Shown piece by piece: positions 31,895 to 42,283 of a stretch of DNA of 64,000 bases. The position numbers and the translations under genes were made by a program. Source of the stretch: Nemertoderma westbladi. Taxonomy: Eukaryota > Xenacoelomorpha > Nemertodermatida > Nemertodermatidae. Where the stretch lies: assembly GCA_032718475.1 (NCBI GenBank), contig JAUCBJ010006844.1:1-64000 (forward strand), given 5' to 3'. The notes under the pieces were generated by a model. It was not told the DNA's origin. It made no database searches and saw nothing but the letters and a program-made list of their open reading frames with translations. Position 1 is the stretch's first letter. Every line of letters starts with the position of its first letter.

Positions 31895-33672
31895 TTATAG
31901 GTTTGAACAGATAGCATAGTTATAGGTTGAACAATGTGTCAACGGTTGTGTAAAGTCAGGTTTAATCGTAGTCAGTCTGTAAATGACTGGGTTCACGCAG
32001 CACGTCACAGGTTTAACTGGTAACGGCTTACTCACCTGTTTGATTGTCATAAATATAGGTTTGTCTCTCTTTACAAGTAAACTACGGCTTACTGTAGGTG
32101 GACTACTTATCTTACCTGTGAGAATCGGCGATGAAGTCGCTCGTGGCTGCAGAATTGATTCCGATATAACAAACCTGTTACCTCGCACGGGTGATATTTC
32201 CATCAGCTTCGCAACTATGATCAGTTTTACTGGAGTTGTGGGTTTGAGCATAGGAATAACTTGGGGAAAACGTTGACAGTAATCCTCGACAAACTCCTCT
32301 CCTCGATCTATCGCTCCTACACTTCCTTCCTTGATTCGCTTCTGAATTCCGCAATATCGAGTCTCCATGCGATCCAGGGCAGACAAGTCATGTCCAGCTC
32401 GAGACCTTATAGATCTATCTCTCGCGTCGAGTTCGAGGTCTTCCTTTGCGTTCGCGACCTCGCGCGATCTACGATTCAGTTCGAACTGAAGCTGCATCTC
32501 TCTTTCGCGTTGATCGTCCTGCTGCTGTTGCGCGGCTAACTACGCTTCCCGTAGAGCTAAACGAGCGTTTATCTGTCGCACTTCTAGTTTGGCACGTGCA
32601 TCAGAAGCCGCCTTGTTTCGTGCTAACTCGGCTGCCGCTGTTTGTCACGCCAACTCCTCCTCCAATTTGCACATTTCTGATGCTTCAAATTCGGCTTGGG
32701 CATGAAGTTTAACGATTTTTGCTTCATCTTCCCGGCGTTGCCTTTCTCCTTCGATGGCAACTTGTGCCATCTGCCGTTGCGCTTCCTCCTCGGCGACTTG
32801 TTGTTGGCGTGTGATCTCCTATTGTTGAGTAATCACCGACATCGTCCTACTAATGTCAGCTTGTGCGCTAACCGTACGCTAATGAACGATCTATCCAGTT
32901 GTGGAATTTGGTAGGCTCGCGAGCCTTCCATAGTTAGAACTTCCATCGTCCCACGCGGTTCAACTTCTGGTTCTTCGATCGGTACGCCACATCTATGAAG
33001 CAAATTGGTGAGCGTCTCTAACCTCCCGTCCAGACAGTATAGTTCTTCTTCATCTTCGGGTTGCAACAACGCGTCGGAAACAGACTCACCCATCAGCTGG
33101 TCGAGTTGCTCTCATTGAGCCGATCCTACAACTTACTTAAACTGAATGAGGCTTTCCCTCGCACTTACCAACTTATCAATTATCCTTACCTGGGTAAAGT
33201 TGTCACCATGCAACTCTGCGAGTTCGTGTAAACCTTTAAGTTTATCTACGGAGGAATTAACCCTACTTTATATTCTTACTTGTAAGGTGTAGAACTCGTA
33301 TCTCGACATCGGGGTGGTTAATTCGCGCAAAACACGAAAACCTTCTCCGAAATTTCGAGTAATCTGGGCCATGTATCCTCCTATACTCCTAATAACATTC
33401 TCTTGGCTTCCAGCCAAACTTACCATGTCCGGTTCACGCGATCTGGTCTGCAGGATGGTAAGGAAATCTTCGATTCTGCTGTCGCTACGCGTTGTGGCCT
33501 CTGGTATTTCCATTCGGGGTACCGGCGACGCACGCGGTTTGACATCGGTAGAATCTTGGGTTCTCCTTCTCGGTTCATCTACTGTCGATCTGTCCGGGTC
33601 GCACGAGTCATAGTCGGTAGGTGGGTATCGAGTCGAATGTGGTGTATCACTCATGTCTATTATATACGTCAT
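31895..33672 (-). pseudogene. BEL/Pao element #4 gag N-terminal region, decayed
   Basis: Three minus-strand frames. 33672-33268 starts MTYIIDMSDTPHS and resembles the N-terminus of the other BEL gags. 33093-32833 is acidic. 32820-31895 is a coiled coil interrupted by stops, then reads RNRRSREVANAKEDLELDARD and a Pro/Lys-rich stretch. The repeats in it belong to the element #1 hairpin family, so #4 is probably from that lineage. No gag core, protease or RT follows; the element is cut at about 31,780 next to the antisense exonuclease-like fragment. Confidence 0.6.
32908..32929 (-). repeat. Short hairpin repeat, GGCTTGCGAG family (copy 5)
   Basis: GGTAGGCTCGCGAGCCTTCC, whose core GGCTCGCGAGCC is a perfect palindrome, lies within the gag remnant of element #4. 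Confidence 0.65.
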
Positions 33673-35130
33673 GTATGGGTAATAAATGTCAAAGTGTCAG
33701 AATGTTGAAATGTCAAACTTACCTTAATATATATATATACTATATATATACCCTAACCGGTACAAATAAAATCAAAAGTATATAATAAAATATAATAATC
33801 TAGCCTACCGGCTAAATTTGTACGAATAAGTGAGAAAATGGATACCCGGCTTCTAACCGGTGAGGCAGATGTACAGTCTACGGTGACAGACCAAACTCAC
33901 GAGGAAACAATCCCCGCGCAGCGAATCCTAACTATTGCTAACGGACCTAAATACCGTAAACTTGCCGCAGTGTGATTTATATGGTTTATATACGAGCTAG
34001 TGGATTAACAGACTAGCGTAACAATACTGACAGTGCCAATCAGTCAAAAGGGGGTAGTGCCTAAAGTAACAATACTGTTTACAGATAAAAACAGTCAAAT
34101 AAGTAAATGCTCCCTTGCCGTAAAACTAAATATCAATTATCTCCCAAATTTAAAACTACGAATGGTTGAACTGCAGAATAGATCCTACTGAAAAGCAATC
34201 TAAAGTAAGCTAGTAAATAGTAGGTCTTGAAAGGGGGTGTGTGTGTGTGTGTTACGAATGAAACAATTTTGGTGTACTCCATTGTACTAGGTTTTAGTGA
34301 TTTCTGACCAAAACAATACTGGGCGCTAGCTACTAAAATAAGCTAGTCGCGCTCTGAAGGGCATAATACTTACAAACTGACGTCAAAACTCTCTCCTTCT
34401 TATCCACAACTTAACCAGGCAATTACGGTGTTAGTAACTACACCTGTGATCGGCACTAATACCAGATTCTGGTTGTAAGATAAGAAAATAGGTGTTAATT
34501 GTTACTGTACGTTAGCTGATCTGGTATACTAATTTGATTCTAGAACTTTGTTACTGCGGTGGTTAGCAGTAAATACCTATCATTACGTGGCAAGGCGCAG
34601 TAGGATATTAGTAACCTCCCTAGGCCAAGCATGTGCCGGTAGCAGAAATGCTCCTTGCCTGATCAAATATCTCGGGCTCAGACAGGGGGGGGGGGGGGGG
34701 GGGTGCTAATGTATAAACTACAAAGTGAACCGGTACCGAACTGTCAGTACTACAAATCACCAAATTATAGAACATGTGCTATCCGCACCTAAAGTGTACT
34801 TGCGCGTACTGACGAACAGCAATAGTGCACACCTGTAGGGAATACAGGTTAATCCGGGGATTTGGCACTGAATCTGTCGAAATCTTAGATAATTTATCCT
34901 AAATTTTACGGCATCCCAGGACGGCGTCACACTTACCCTGATATATAGGTCTTACGGCAGGCAAGGGGGTCAAACAAAGTCTTACCTTCCTCTGAAGTGG
35001 GCGCTGTATGGCAAGAGTGGAGCATTTCGAATGGGCGCGCGGGCGAATCTAAAGTGGGCGCTTAGAAGAGTGTTGTGGACATCTTTTCCCTGCGTTGCTG
35101 ACGGCCTAACGGTTTAGGCAGCCATTTCCC
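33673..35130 (-). other. Probable leader/5' LTR remnant of BEL #4
   Basis: Non-coding DNA upstream (on minus) of the element #4 gag. It contains TA-rich and GT-rich simple repeats (33727-33752; 34237-34250), small palindromes such as TAGCCTACCGGCTA and a G run of about 18 (34685-34703). No partner LTR is present, so its limits cannot be set. Confidence 0.35.
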
Positions 35131-35396
35131 AAATGTTTGGCTGTCCCAAAGGTGGACTGTTAGAAATATACATGTTCAAGAGTTTACAGTATATTTACGT
35201 AATTTACAAAACCTATCACTTCACTTTACAAATAATAACTAAACTAAGCAAAGAGATATCGGAAAGTTTAGATCAGAAAACAAGGATTGTAAGTGGTGAT
35301 AACCGAAGGTTCTCTAAGCAGTTCTATAAGCCTCCGACCATGCTGGTTAACGGCACCTGTCTTAGAAACTCTGTGTACCTGAACATTAAACATTAA

Positions 35397-35788
35397 AATA
35401 CATTAGTAAATTCATCAATATCAAATACATAATCATCTGGCACAATTTAGACCATTGGCACTTTTATCCAAAACTATGTAATCAGGTAATGTAGCAGTTT
35501 TTGCATTTAAATCACCCACCATAAGCACCTCACATTACTAAACTGGGCTATGTTATTCTATAAATTGTCAAACATGCCAATAGTGTTATTATTGTTAGTA
35601 CTTGTCTACATGTACTATTAATACCATTAACTCCAATTCAACTCCCCTACAGCATTATTGGTATGTAATATTTAAACACAAAACTAAAATAAATTGACAA
35701 AATACCATTACCACAAACATCTAGACTGACAACAAAGTATGAGTTGCCAAAATGCTTCATTCACAGTGGATGTATCTACTTCTCAATA
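35397..35788. other. Intergenic DNA, 3' side of the MFS gene
   Basis: No gene or repeat recognised. No AATAAA was found on the minus strand close to the end of the MFS ORF. Confidence 0.5.
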
Positions 35789-37102
35789 TCACATCTCACT
35801 AACCTGACATCTAAAAGCGAACACTGCAATCAGACCGAATATAAATGGTAACCCAAACAAACTGAGAAGCGAGGAAGCAACTTCCATACCAAAATAATCA
35901 TTGAAGAATCCACCAAGAACAGGACCTGTAATAGCACCAATAGATTGTGCAATTCTAAACATTTGTTGGAGAAGTGATCTGGTATCAACATTATCGTTAT
36001 AACCACAAATATTAATCGTTAGTTGTGTTTGTGTTTCCACCCCAGGTGTTTCGTTTAGTCCATTACCGAATCCAAGGAGAGCACATCCAGTGACAGAGAT
36101 GGAGAGAACATGAGATAAACCCAATAGCTCTGTAGGACCAATTAGTTGCATTGACACTGCTAGTAAAATTGCACCAAATACAGTTGGTATGATGGTCTTC
36201 AATTTATTCATCATTAAGGACATTATTAGACCAGTAGAAGCATAAAGACCTGGAAATATCATATAAATACGACCAATATTGTACTGGTTAACATTGTAGT
36301 TGTGGTGAATGTAGGCAGCATAGTTTGCAAAGGTGAAGGATGACAATAGTCTGGAATATATATTCAAAATAAATATAAGTGAAATAGCAGGATTTCTCAG
36401 AAGCCCAATATAAGTTGGTCTATCTTTCGATTCAGATCTGTCGTAAATATAACGTGGCGACTCAAACCAGCAGTAAAGGAGAATAATAAGAAACATCAAA
36501 CCCGATATTATAAAGGGGAACTCAAATCCCAATGAAACAAAAATGGTTGAACCAAAAACTGGTGAAACCATAACTCCCACAGTGCCAGAAACCATAGCTA
36601 AACTGGCTAATAAAGTTCTTTGTTCAGGCCACAACTCCATCAATAGACTGTATGAATACATATAACTGATGTTGAGTCCAACTGCTTCTAAGGTGCGCAG
36701 AGAAAAACAAGCAAATATATATAATCCATCGTTGTCTTTTGGAATGTATTCTACAAACCCGAATGCCAACTGCGAAACTGCCCCAATAATTCCAAATAGG
36801 CCCAAAGAGATACGAATTCCCCAATTCTTTATAGAATGAGGGCAACTAATGTATATTATAAGTCTGACCATAGAAAACATTGCCAATAATGCACCAATAA
36901 GAGTCTTCGACCAACCACGCTCTTCTACAACAATTGGGAAGAATGTTTCCAGTAGATTCTGACACCAACCTGGTATCATTTGATACATTAACAACATGGC
37001 GACCAACATGTAAAGTCGCCAGCCCTTTCGCTGGCTAGTCTGATTATTATTTGTTTCATCACATGATATAAAGGAAGCAGCTCCTCCTGACATCTTGTAC
37101 AT
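35789..37102 (-). CDS. SLC18B1-like: MFS transporter, SLC18B1-like, 437 aa
   Basis: Intact single-exon ORF (ATG at 37102) encoding about 12 membrane segments with short cytoplasmic ends. Layout fits the major facilitator superfamily and looks closest to SLC18B1, a vesicular polyamine transporter of similar length (about 450 aa in vertebrates). Visible features: N-terminal TM after RKGWRLYML; the TM2 region with TFFPIVVEERGWSKTLIGAL; a central loop after CWFESPRYIYDRSE; and the C-terminal half with RIAQSIGAITGPVLGGFFNDYFG, the conserved TM11-like G..GP..GG pattern. Vertebrate SLC18B1 has many introns, so this may be a retrocopy or an intron-poor lineage gene. Its neighbours are unrelated transposons. 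Substrate is not provable from sequence. Confidence 0.7.
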   Translation of the reverse strand: MYKMSGGAASFISCDETNNNQTSQRKGWRLYMLVAMLLMYQMIPGWCQNLLETFFPIVVEERGWSKTLIGALLAMFSMVRLIIYISCPHSIKNWGIRISLGLFGIIGAVSQLAFGFVEYIPKDNDGLYIFACFSLRTLEAVGLNISYMYSYSLLMELWPEQRTLLASLAMVSGTVGVMVSPVFGSTIFVSLGFEFPFIISGLMFLIILLYCWFESPRYIYDRSESKDRPTYIGLLRNPAISLIFILNIYSRLLSSFTFANYAAYIHHNYNVNQYNIGRIYMIFPGLYASTGLIMSLMMNKLKTIIPTVFGAILLAVSMQLIGPTELLGLSHVLSISVTGCALLGFGNGLNETPGVETQTQLTINICGYNDNVDTRSLLQQMFRIAQSIGAITGPVLGGFFNDYFGMEVASSLLSLFGLPFIFGLIAVFAFRCQVSEM

Positions 37103-37470
37103 CTACTTCAATTGAATTTAGTATTTCATATCGTATAACAAGTATTTCATACAGACTTTATGAGTAAGATTTTATCCTGTGTGTACATTTTCATTTCAAT
37201 ATTTAAAATTGATACAGTATGTTAGGTGTATGTAATCAAATATATGCAAGCTATTGATCCATGAATATATAGAAGCTATTTTTATATTATTATTTTCTTG
37301 TAACCTTTTCTAATTTTCCAATATCTTAAATACATTTAGTTTACTATGTTGCCCAGATCAATAACATTTTCATGACCTAATTGTAATTGATAGATCTTAA
37401 CATTGACTACGAAGTAAAAACCGAACAACCAAAACGAATAACGAAACGCAACCATTTTTTTGATAAATTA

Positions 37471-37530
37471 ATTATTTTTGCCCTACATGGGGCAAAAATA
37501 ATTTTTAGGACAAAAAGTTTTGTCCTAAAA
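37471..37530. repeat. Two adjacent perfect hairpins
   Basis: 37471-37502 is ATTATTTTTGCCC, loop TACATG, then its complement. 37503-37530 is TTTTAGGACAAAA, loop AG, then its complement. Each has 13-bp arms and they are directly adjacent, about 70 bp from the insertion site of BEL #3. Confidence 0.7.
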
Positions 37531-37577
37531 TGGCATAAATATGACTAAAAAAATGTCATCTATATACAGTATAGATA

Positions 37578-37600
37578 TATAAGCCTGTCTCTAAGAAAGG
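37578..37600 (+). pseudogene. LINE RT fragment, left of the BEL #3 insertion
   Basis: A short coding remnant (KPVSKKG) directly before the LTR. The reading frame resumes after 56631 with DFGIPTNYRGICLL, giving the standard LINE RT block around NYRGI. The LINE is therefore split by BEL #3. Confidence 0.65.
37596..37600. other. Target-site duplication, left copy (AAAGG)
   Basis: AAAGG directly precedes the LTR and recurs at 56627-56631. Confidence 0.9.
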
Positions 37601-39779
37601 TGATAAACAACCGCGACCTCTATACTAACAGCAGAACTGTTGAACAGACCAATACCCGTTAATATCCTTCTGCCAACCTAATAAGTTCTCGTCTAACCAA
37701 TAAGACACAAAGACTGCTCTACTGTTAAGTAAAGGGGCTCAGGAGCGTGATATTACTAAATTGTAAGGGTTGCTAAATACAAAACCGCTACTTACCGTTA
37801 GATGGCGCTAATCTGCCGTCCACTAATATATTTTACTAATTTTACACAACTCCTGCAAAATCGCTTGTTCCTTTCTCTACCGATTGCTCAATAGAGAGCT
37901 AACTGTTCGAATCTATGAGCCACGCGGGAATAACCAAAACAATAAACCCGAGTCGGCTCCCTAAGCTTACTTAAGACGAGTGCGAGAGGCCTTGCACTCA
38001 GAGTATTCTTACGCCTAATTTTATCACTATTAAAGCACGCTATTACCTACGTCTTTCTAATCGCGAATACTGGAGGTTCCCTAACGTAATGTGTGAATGC
38101 GAGAATATTTAAAATATCAAAATGGTACAGTATCTGTTTCTACGTGGATAATACCACTCCGAGTCTAAAACTGCCCGCGACTGGCTTTAGGCCAGCAAAA
38201 TTACTAGCGTATCGTGCGTACCGAATAGTGCGTTCTAGCTGATTGCCCGCTAATGCAAATAACCGCTCAGCGTGAATAGTTTACAGTACACTAATTATTA
38301 CCTTAGCTACTCTCCGCTATGCTGCGTACTAATTCTTAATTTTTTACTAATTAATTACAGTCACAAATATTTAACAGCGTACTAATTACTAAGAGTTCCA
38401 GAATACGTAATTCTAATTTATCACGCAACAGGTTTCGCTAGTAATAGCCTAAATTGCCGTATTACTTTGACCTAATCAATAACTAATTATTGTAACTAAG
38501 AAATAGAAATCAATCAAAGGAAAAAGAGCGCCTATCTAAGCATTCGTAATCTTAGGCACACTTCAATAACACACCAATCAGCGTTAGAAATCACAGTTTA
38601 CAATTGTGCAATTCACTACTCGTACTCCACACTCAACGTTTTAATACGCGCAGGCCTCTCCCGGGTACATCTAGGATTCCTAACTAACCCAATTCCTGCC
38701 CCCCTAATACTAAATAGAGACAAAACCTGGATCATCAGCCCCCTAGATACTGTACCGGCGATCGGTCTGCGTGCCGCAGTGCAAGATACCCGCCCGCAAC
38801 GGTGACCCTGGCCAGCGTTGCCCGCTTTGAATCCTCCGCTCTCTCCTAGTCGCTCAACCCCCCGATGCGCCCACCGCCCACTGGCACCTTAGCCCTCCAT
38901 GATGCTAATAGCTACCGTAGCGGCGCATGCAAATCACAAAGTCTGACAGTCTCAGGAATCCCTTGGGATTATTGCGCAGAAAAGAATCACATAGAACCAT
39001 CAATCAAAGGTAGAAATCATAGTTCGATTGTAATTTGCAGTAATCGAAGGAATTATTGAGAAACACAAGCAAAGTAATCGCACTAGCAAATCATTCCAAG
39101 AAATTAATCAAAATTAGCAAATTGCAGAAAATACGATATCCTAATACAAAATTAGAGACAGCTCAGCAAGTAAATTGTAACAGGGGTGTGTCATGTGATA
39201 AGGCATGAACATATGAACAAATATATGAACAACAATATGAACAACAAAAGGCCCTACCGGCACACCGCCAATTTATAGGTGATCCGGATGGGGTGATGCA
39301 ATAAGGTGACTCAATCGCTCTCCCATTGGCTCTCCAGTCCATGCTAGCATTAAACCAACCTGGAAGCAGTTAATCCAATAAGGAGACCGGATTGTAGCCC
39401 TATGCCCTCAAATTATTACCATATATGGTAATGGATCACGTCTCTGGCTGCTGAATGGCCAGGACAGCGTCCCTATATGCTAGCCCTATCAAACTAATAT
39501 CAGCAAGCACAAAATCCAGGGTCCGAGTAAACTCGCTACCCTGGAACTATCTACATATATCCTAATACAAAATTACGTAGGTAGGGCTACATACTATACA
39601 AAATGAATGGATGCAAAATATATGGGCGTTTTAACTTCCTTACCTAAATGTCACCACACTGCGCCTTATCTAAATAATTATACTGCACAACAGACTAATA
39701 TTACGTACAGTATAACGGACTAATACTGCATACTGCATAATGGACTAATACTGTGGATACAGCGCCATATACCGTAACA
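37601..39779 (-). repeat. 3' LTR of BEL #3
   Basis: 2179 bp, matching 54448-56626 with two observed mismatches. It contains a short A/T tandem array (ATATGAACAA type, 39208-39250). A 64-codon plus-strand ORF present in both LTRs is not thought to be a gene. Confidence 0.95.
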
Positions 39780-40269
39780 CCGCTCCAAGGGAAATCATAT
39801 AATGTTTCCCTCCAATTGTAGAAGAGTATAAGGTGATGTATACAAAACAAAATAATTTTCTTCCAACCAATCTAAATAACATAATAATTCTACTATTTAC
39901 AAATATTGCCATAGATATTGCATAATGAATTACATACAAATTAAGTTTACAAAATATTATCTCTCTCACTGTTTAACGATTATTACATACAAATTAAATT
40001 TACAAAATATTGTTTCTCGTTCATTCTTACTACATAATGATTACTACATACAAAATCAAATATAAAATTTTTGCTAGGGCAAGTGAAAGGAGTAAGCCAA
40101 ACCCGCAGGTTTGTCTCCCCAATCACTTCCTTCGCCTCTTTCATAATATAAATTCAAAATAACTCAACTAGTGTATACGAGTCTAGTCGAAAATTTTCAA
40201 ATGCTACAATATACATCAGAGCGACGATGATGTATATATCTAGAGTCTGTCGCCCTGTGCTATAATGTA
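39780..40269 (-). other. 3' untranslated tail of BEL #3, with weak polypurine tract
   Basis: Read on minus, GGAGCGG directly precedes the LTR and GGAGGGAAACA lies 25-35 bp further upstream; either could be the polypurine tract. Three imperfect ~45-bp repeats (ACATACAAATTAA..TTTACAAAATAT) lie at 39927-40070, and a hairpin repeat at 40097. Confidence 0.5.
40097..40113. repeat. Short hairpin repeat, CAAACCCGCGGGTTTG family (copy 1)
   Basis: CCAAACCCGCAGGTTTG in the 3' tail of BEL #3. Confidence 0.75.
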
Positions 40270-42252
40270 TTATCGACCCGCTCCTGGGTTCTTTGGGCTC
40301 GCTCCTCTCTTCCGCCCCCTTCCCAGATACACTAATCGTCCTCTAGTCGACTCCGTTGACGGCGTCCGTGAGGCGTCACTCCCCGGAACCGGCGACGACG
40401 TTCCCTGAGCCCCGACAGATTCTCGGCTCGAACTTCTCCCTCGGCCTCGTCCCAATTGTCGCGCTCCCGTGGTCGCTTCCGCCAACTCTTCCTTCTGCAG
40501 TTGCACACGCGCTTTCTCAGACGCCCCCTGCGCCTTGCGCTGCAACCGTTGCGCTTCTATAATAGAGTGGTAGTGGTCGTCCTTGACTTGACGCTTGTCT
40601 TGGACCCCTCCTCCTGGTTCTTTCCGCGAGCCTTGAGCTCCAGCGGTCGTCGCTGTGGTCGCTGCGATCCTTTGTTCCTGTATCCTCTCGGCGGTCAATG
40701 AACCCACTGGCACATGAGTCAACAAGAATTCGTTGCGGTATTGTATAGCCGCCATCCTCCAATCACCTCGCGCGCGTACCACTTTTCTAGTCTCCGTAAA
40801 TACACCCTTCGTGATGCGATCGCAAATAGCAACGAAGTTCCATGTGTACTTATTGTCCATGTTCAATTGTCTGAAGTATTCTCGGACTACGATAACTCCA
40901 GTGTTCTGTGGAAGGTCTTGAGAAGTTAGGATGAGCTCCTGATATTGTGGTAGCGATTGAAGATATGGCTCGTACGCAACATGCGATGGGTCTACCGCCC
41001 AAAACCCATATCCCGCTTTAAATGGTAACCAACGCATCTGCGCTTGAATATGGTAATCCGCCACACTCTCCCACTTATCTAACATCTCCCGAAGTAGGTT
41101 AGCGCTATGGTTTTGAAAGGAATCATCTCGCAGCTGACATCTCGCGCTACGGTGTCCTTTTACTCCACAATATCCACATTGAGAAATGAAGACGGTGCAC
41201 GTGTGAAACGAATGGTCGGTCTCATTGCACCAACGACAGACCTTATGCGCCGCCTCTATTACCGCGTCGCACGACTTTAGATTGTGCCTTGTGCTGCCGC
41301 ACAATTTGCACCTACGCGCTTGTGGAAACCAGGCCCTCTCGTATATGAGGTCTCCAATCGGTTTCGCACTTCCTTCCTTCCCAATGTCTAATACGATGTC
41401 GTCCTCTCCGGTCAACGGTTGTCGATCCGGAACAAAGTAAACATCCTCGCCCTTGTCCTCTATCTCCAATATTTCCTCCCGCGTTCGTTTCGGATATGTC
41501 TTCTCCACCGGAAGATCTACTCCGAACACCTCTACTAAAGTCTCCGGCCAGCCCTCCTTAACAGGTCTATCAGCCTCCGAGTGGAAGGGAGTACCAAACC
41601 CGCGGGTTTGATTCCCGAACCACTTCTCCAAAGCTTCTGGCGTCGGATATTCCATCGACGGTCGGTCTCCCAAATCTCCGATGTTCTGTCGATATACTCC
41701 TTCGAATATCGCTAATCCTCTCCTCACCATCGACGTATTCTCTAACGACTGGTTGAAGAACGGGGTTAAGAAACGCTTCATCACGTCGGATTGGATTCCC
41801 CCTTTCGAGCGAACGTATTGATCTCCTCCGAATACCAATGGATGACGCTTCAAAACTCGCGCAACGATATCCGCTAATAAACAAGTCACCGTGTTCGACT
41901 CAAGCACCAAATAATATTGTAGCGACGCACGGGGTGGCGCGCAAATGTTCCAATACACTAACGCTTGCCGCTTGAAGTGGGATTTGAACTCCGCTCCCGG
42001 TGGCGTGTTGTATTCGCCATACGCCTCCTCGTACTTCTTTTGCGTCTTCAACTTAAAGTCCCAATTATACAACAAGTGTGCTATAAAGCCCATACCAGTC
42101 TTGGCAGAGTTGGGATACTCCCTATAAATTCCAATATCCTGTGCCCATAGCAACAATAGCTTGGTGTCGACAAACGGTCTCGGCAATCTATCTTCCAGAT
42201 CAGTCATGGCGTTGAAGTCGCTCTCCAAATCGCTCTGGACTCCCGATCCCAC
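40270..42252 (-). CDS. ORF B of BEL #3: exonuclease motifs II-III and three zinc knuckles, 660 aa
   Basis: Open frame without an ATG at its start; the frame is open upstream to at least 42297 and reads VREAILNQDYVKVGSGVQSD across the ORF A stop. Motif II is VGSGVQSD (D8), then RPFVDTKLLLLWA, then motif III YLVLES (Y114, E118) in LQYYLVLESNTVTCLLADIV. Three knuckles follow: CKLCGSTRHNLKSC (315-328), CRWCNETDHSFHTC (339-352) and CGYCGVKGHRSARC (359-372). The C-terminus is a Gln/Arg-rich basic tail. Motif order and knuckles match the 866-aa ORF of BEL #2. Motif I lies at the end of ORF A in another frame. A product would need a +1 frameshift or a repaired copy. A hairpin repeat sits in frame at residues ~214-219. 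Confidence 0.7.
   Translation of the reverse strand: MGSGVQSDLESDFNAMTDLEDRLPRPFVDTKLLLLWAQDIGIYREYPNSAKTGMGFIAHLLYNWDFKLKTQKKYEEAYGEYNTPPGAEFKSHFKRQALVYWNICAPPRASLQYYLVLESNTVTCLLADIVARVLKRHPLVFGGDQYVRSKGGIQSDVMKRFLTPFFNQSLENTSMVRRGLAIFEGVYRQNIGDLGDRPSMEYPTPEALEKWFGNQTRGFGTPFHSEADRPVKEGWPETLVEVFGVDLPVEKTYPKRTREEILEIEDKGEDVYFVPDRQPLTGEDDIVLDIGKEGSAKPIGDLIYERAWFPQARRCKLCGSTRHNLKSCDAVIEAAHKVCRWCNETDHSFHTCTVFISQCGYCGVKGHRSARCQLRDDSFQNHSANLLREMLDKWESVADYHIQAQMRWLPFKAGYGFWAVDPSHVAYEPYLQSLPQYQELILTSQDLPQNTGVIVVREYFRQLNMDNKYTWNFVAICDRITKGVFTETRKVVRARGDWRMAAIQYRNEFLLTHVPVGSLTAERIQEQRIAATTATTAGAQGSRKEPGGGVQDKRQVKDDHYHSIIEAQRLQRKAQGASEKARVQLQKEELAEATTGARQLGRGRGRSSSRESVGAQGTSSPVPGSDASRTPSTESTRGRLVYLGRGRKRGASPKNPGAGR
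41594..41610. repeat. Short hairpin repeat, CAAACCCGCGGGTTTG family (copy 2)
   Basis: Perfect 16-bp palindrome CAAACCCGCGGGTTTG (41595-41610), in frame in ORF B (QTRGFG). Confidence 0.8.
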
Positions 42253-42283
42253 CTTGACGTAATCTTGGTTGAGAATAGCCTCT

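Noticed and set aside
37905-37930. GTTCGAATC, resembling a tRNA B box
   Set aside because: No A box or cloverleaf around it; it lies in the LTR. Similar B-box-like strings in the LTR minisatellite of #2 also lack a tRNA fold.
38865-39059. 64-codon plus-strand ORF, repeated at 55712-55906
   Set aside because: It lies in both LTRs of BEL #3, antisense to the element; identity reflects LTR identity, not a gene family.
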